Positions 21,898 to 22,172 of a stretch of DNA of 22,172 nucleotides are shown here, one piece after another (position 1 is the stretch's first letter; each line of letters starts with the position of its first letter). The stretch lies in NCBI GenBank assembly GCA_002405565.1, contig DHMB01000098.1:1039-23210 (forward strand). Reading direction: 5' to 3'. The position numbers and the translations under genes were made by a program. The notes under the pieces are model-generated. The model made no database searches. It was not told where the DNA came from and saw nothing but the letters and a program-made list of their open reading frames with translations. This stretch comes from Clostridiales bacterium UBA4653 (lineage in GTDB: Bacteria; Bacillota; Clostridia; Oscillospirales; CAG-272).

Positions 21898-22172
21898 ATG
21901 ATTTGCGTGGGTATTGATGTGGCTAAAGACAAGCACGACTGCTTCATTCTCAGCTCGGAAGGCGAAGTCCTGGCAGATGTATTCACCATCCAAAACAATG
22001 CGGAGGGCTTTGACACACTTCTGCAGACCATTCGTCGCTGTGCTCGTCCGGAAGATAAAATAAAAGTAGGGCTTGAGGCTACCGGACACTACAGCTACAA
22101 CATCCTCGGGTTTCTTCTTAACTGCGGCCTGCCAACCTATGTCATAAACCCGCTGCACACCAACCTCTACCG
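21898..22172 (+). CDS. IS110-family transposase (DEDD recombinase), 3'-truncated by the window
   Basis: The first 91 codons of an IS110-family recombinase. CVGIDVAKDKHD gives the first catalytic Asp at residue 7, and VGLEATGHYSYNI gives the catalytic Glu at residue 60 of the RuvC-like DEDD domain. INPLHTNLY is also typical. GGAGGT (21886-21891) is six bases before the ATG. The remaining catalytic Asp residues and the Tnp2 domain with its catalytic Ser lie beyond the window, so intactness is unknown. The gene points away from uxuA. Confidence 0.92.
   Translation, partial: MICVGIDVAKDKHDCFILSSEGEVLADVFTIQNNAEGFDTLLQTIRRCARPEDKIKVGLEATGHYSYNILGFLLNCGLPTYVINPLHTNLY

Larger units (their letters stand above)
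21690..22172 (+). mobile_element. IS110-family insertion sequence, left part
   Basis: An IS110-family transposase gene begins at 21898, preceded by about 200 bases of structured noncoding DNA, as in the IS110 group. The element runs off the window, and its exact left edge cannot be read because this family lacks terminal inverted repeats and target duplications in many members. The start given is approximate, placed between the uxuA -10 region and the first strong hairpin. Confidence 0.75.

Overview
The window reads as chromosomal DNA from a Firmicute of the class Clostridia, probably a gut-type, sugar-fermenting, Ruminococcaceae/Oscillospiraceae-like organism. This is inferred from purine-rich Shine-Dalgarno sites, the mutS2, two-domain SIS and tandem-aldolase gene types, TTG starts, and intergenic palindromic repeats. 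No rRNA or tRNA is present to confirm the taxon. Nearly all genes lie on the + strand; only uxuA is on the - strand.

Region 1 (1-1370) is the 3' part of mutS2. Region 2 (1371-1897) has no gene and is packed with palindromes and copies of an AAAAGAAGCTTCA-type unit. Region 3 (1898-10433) is a collinear cluster: rhamnulokinase (rhaB), L-rhamnose isomerase (rhaA, split by a one-base frameshift), a secreted CapA-like metallophosphatase, a GlmS-like SIS protein, a tandem class II aldolase whose second half has lost its metal site, a long-form PRPP synthetase and a PHP-domain phosphoesterase. The rhamnose steps kinase, isomerase and aldolase are all represented. No transporter or regulator is visible.

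Region 4 (10476-20104) is the centrepiece: an apparently self-contained Phe/Tyr biosynthesis operon. A consensus promoter is followed by a 23-residue leader peptide with six Tyr and three Phe codons, then by hairpins that can refold into an alternative antiterminator, and then by nine genes: aminotransferase, pheA (chorismate mutase-prephenate dehydratase), aroB, aroC, an aroE-aroK fusion, aroQ, aroA, tyrA and a class I DAHP synthase. Together they encode every shikimate step, both prephenate branches and a candidate final transaminase. Most junctions overlap or are tightly spaced. The leader looks like a ribosome-mediated attenuator sensing charged tRNA-Tyr and tRNA-Phe. That is notable because Firmicutes usually control such genes with T-boxes or TRAP.

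Region 5 (20000-20596) is a second repeat-rich gap. It contains a 132-base direct repeat present twice, each copy carrying an intrinsic terminator, and palindromic blocks like those of region 2. Region 6 (20597-21646, - strand) is uxuA, mannonate dehydratase. Region 7 (about 21690-22172) is the left part of an IS110-family element: the start of a DEDD transposase gene and, upstream of it, a structured noncoding segment that is a candidate bridge RNA.
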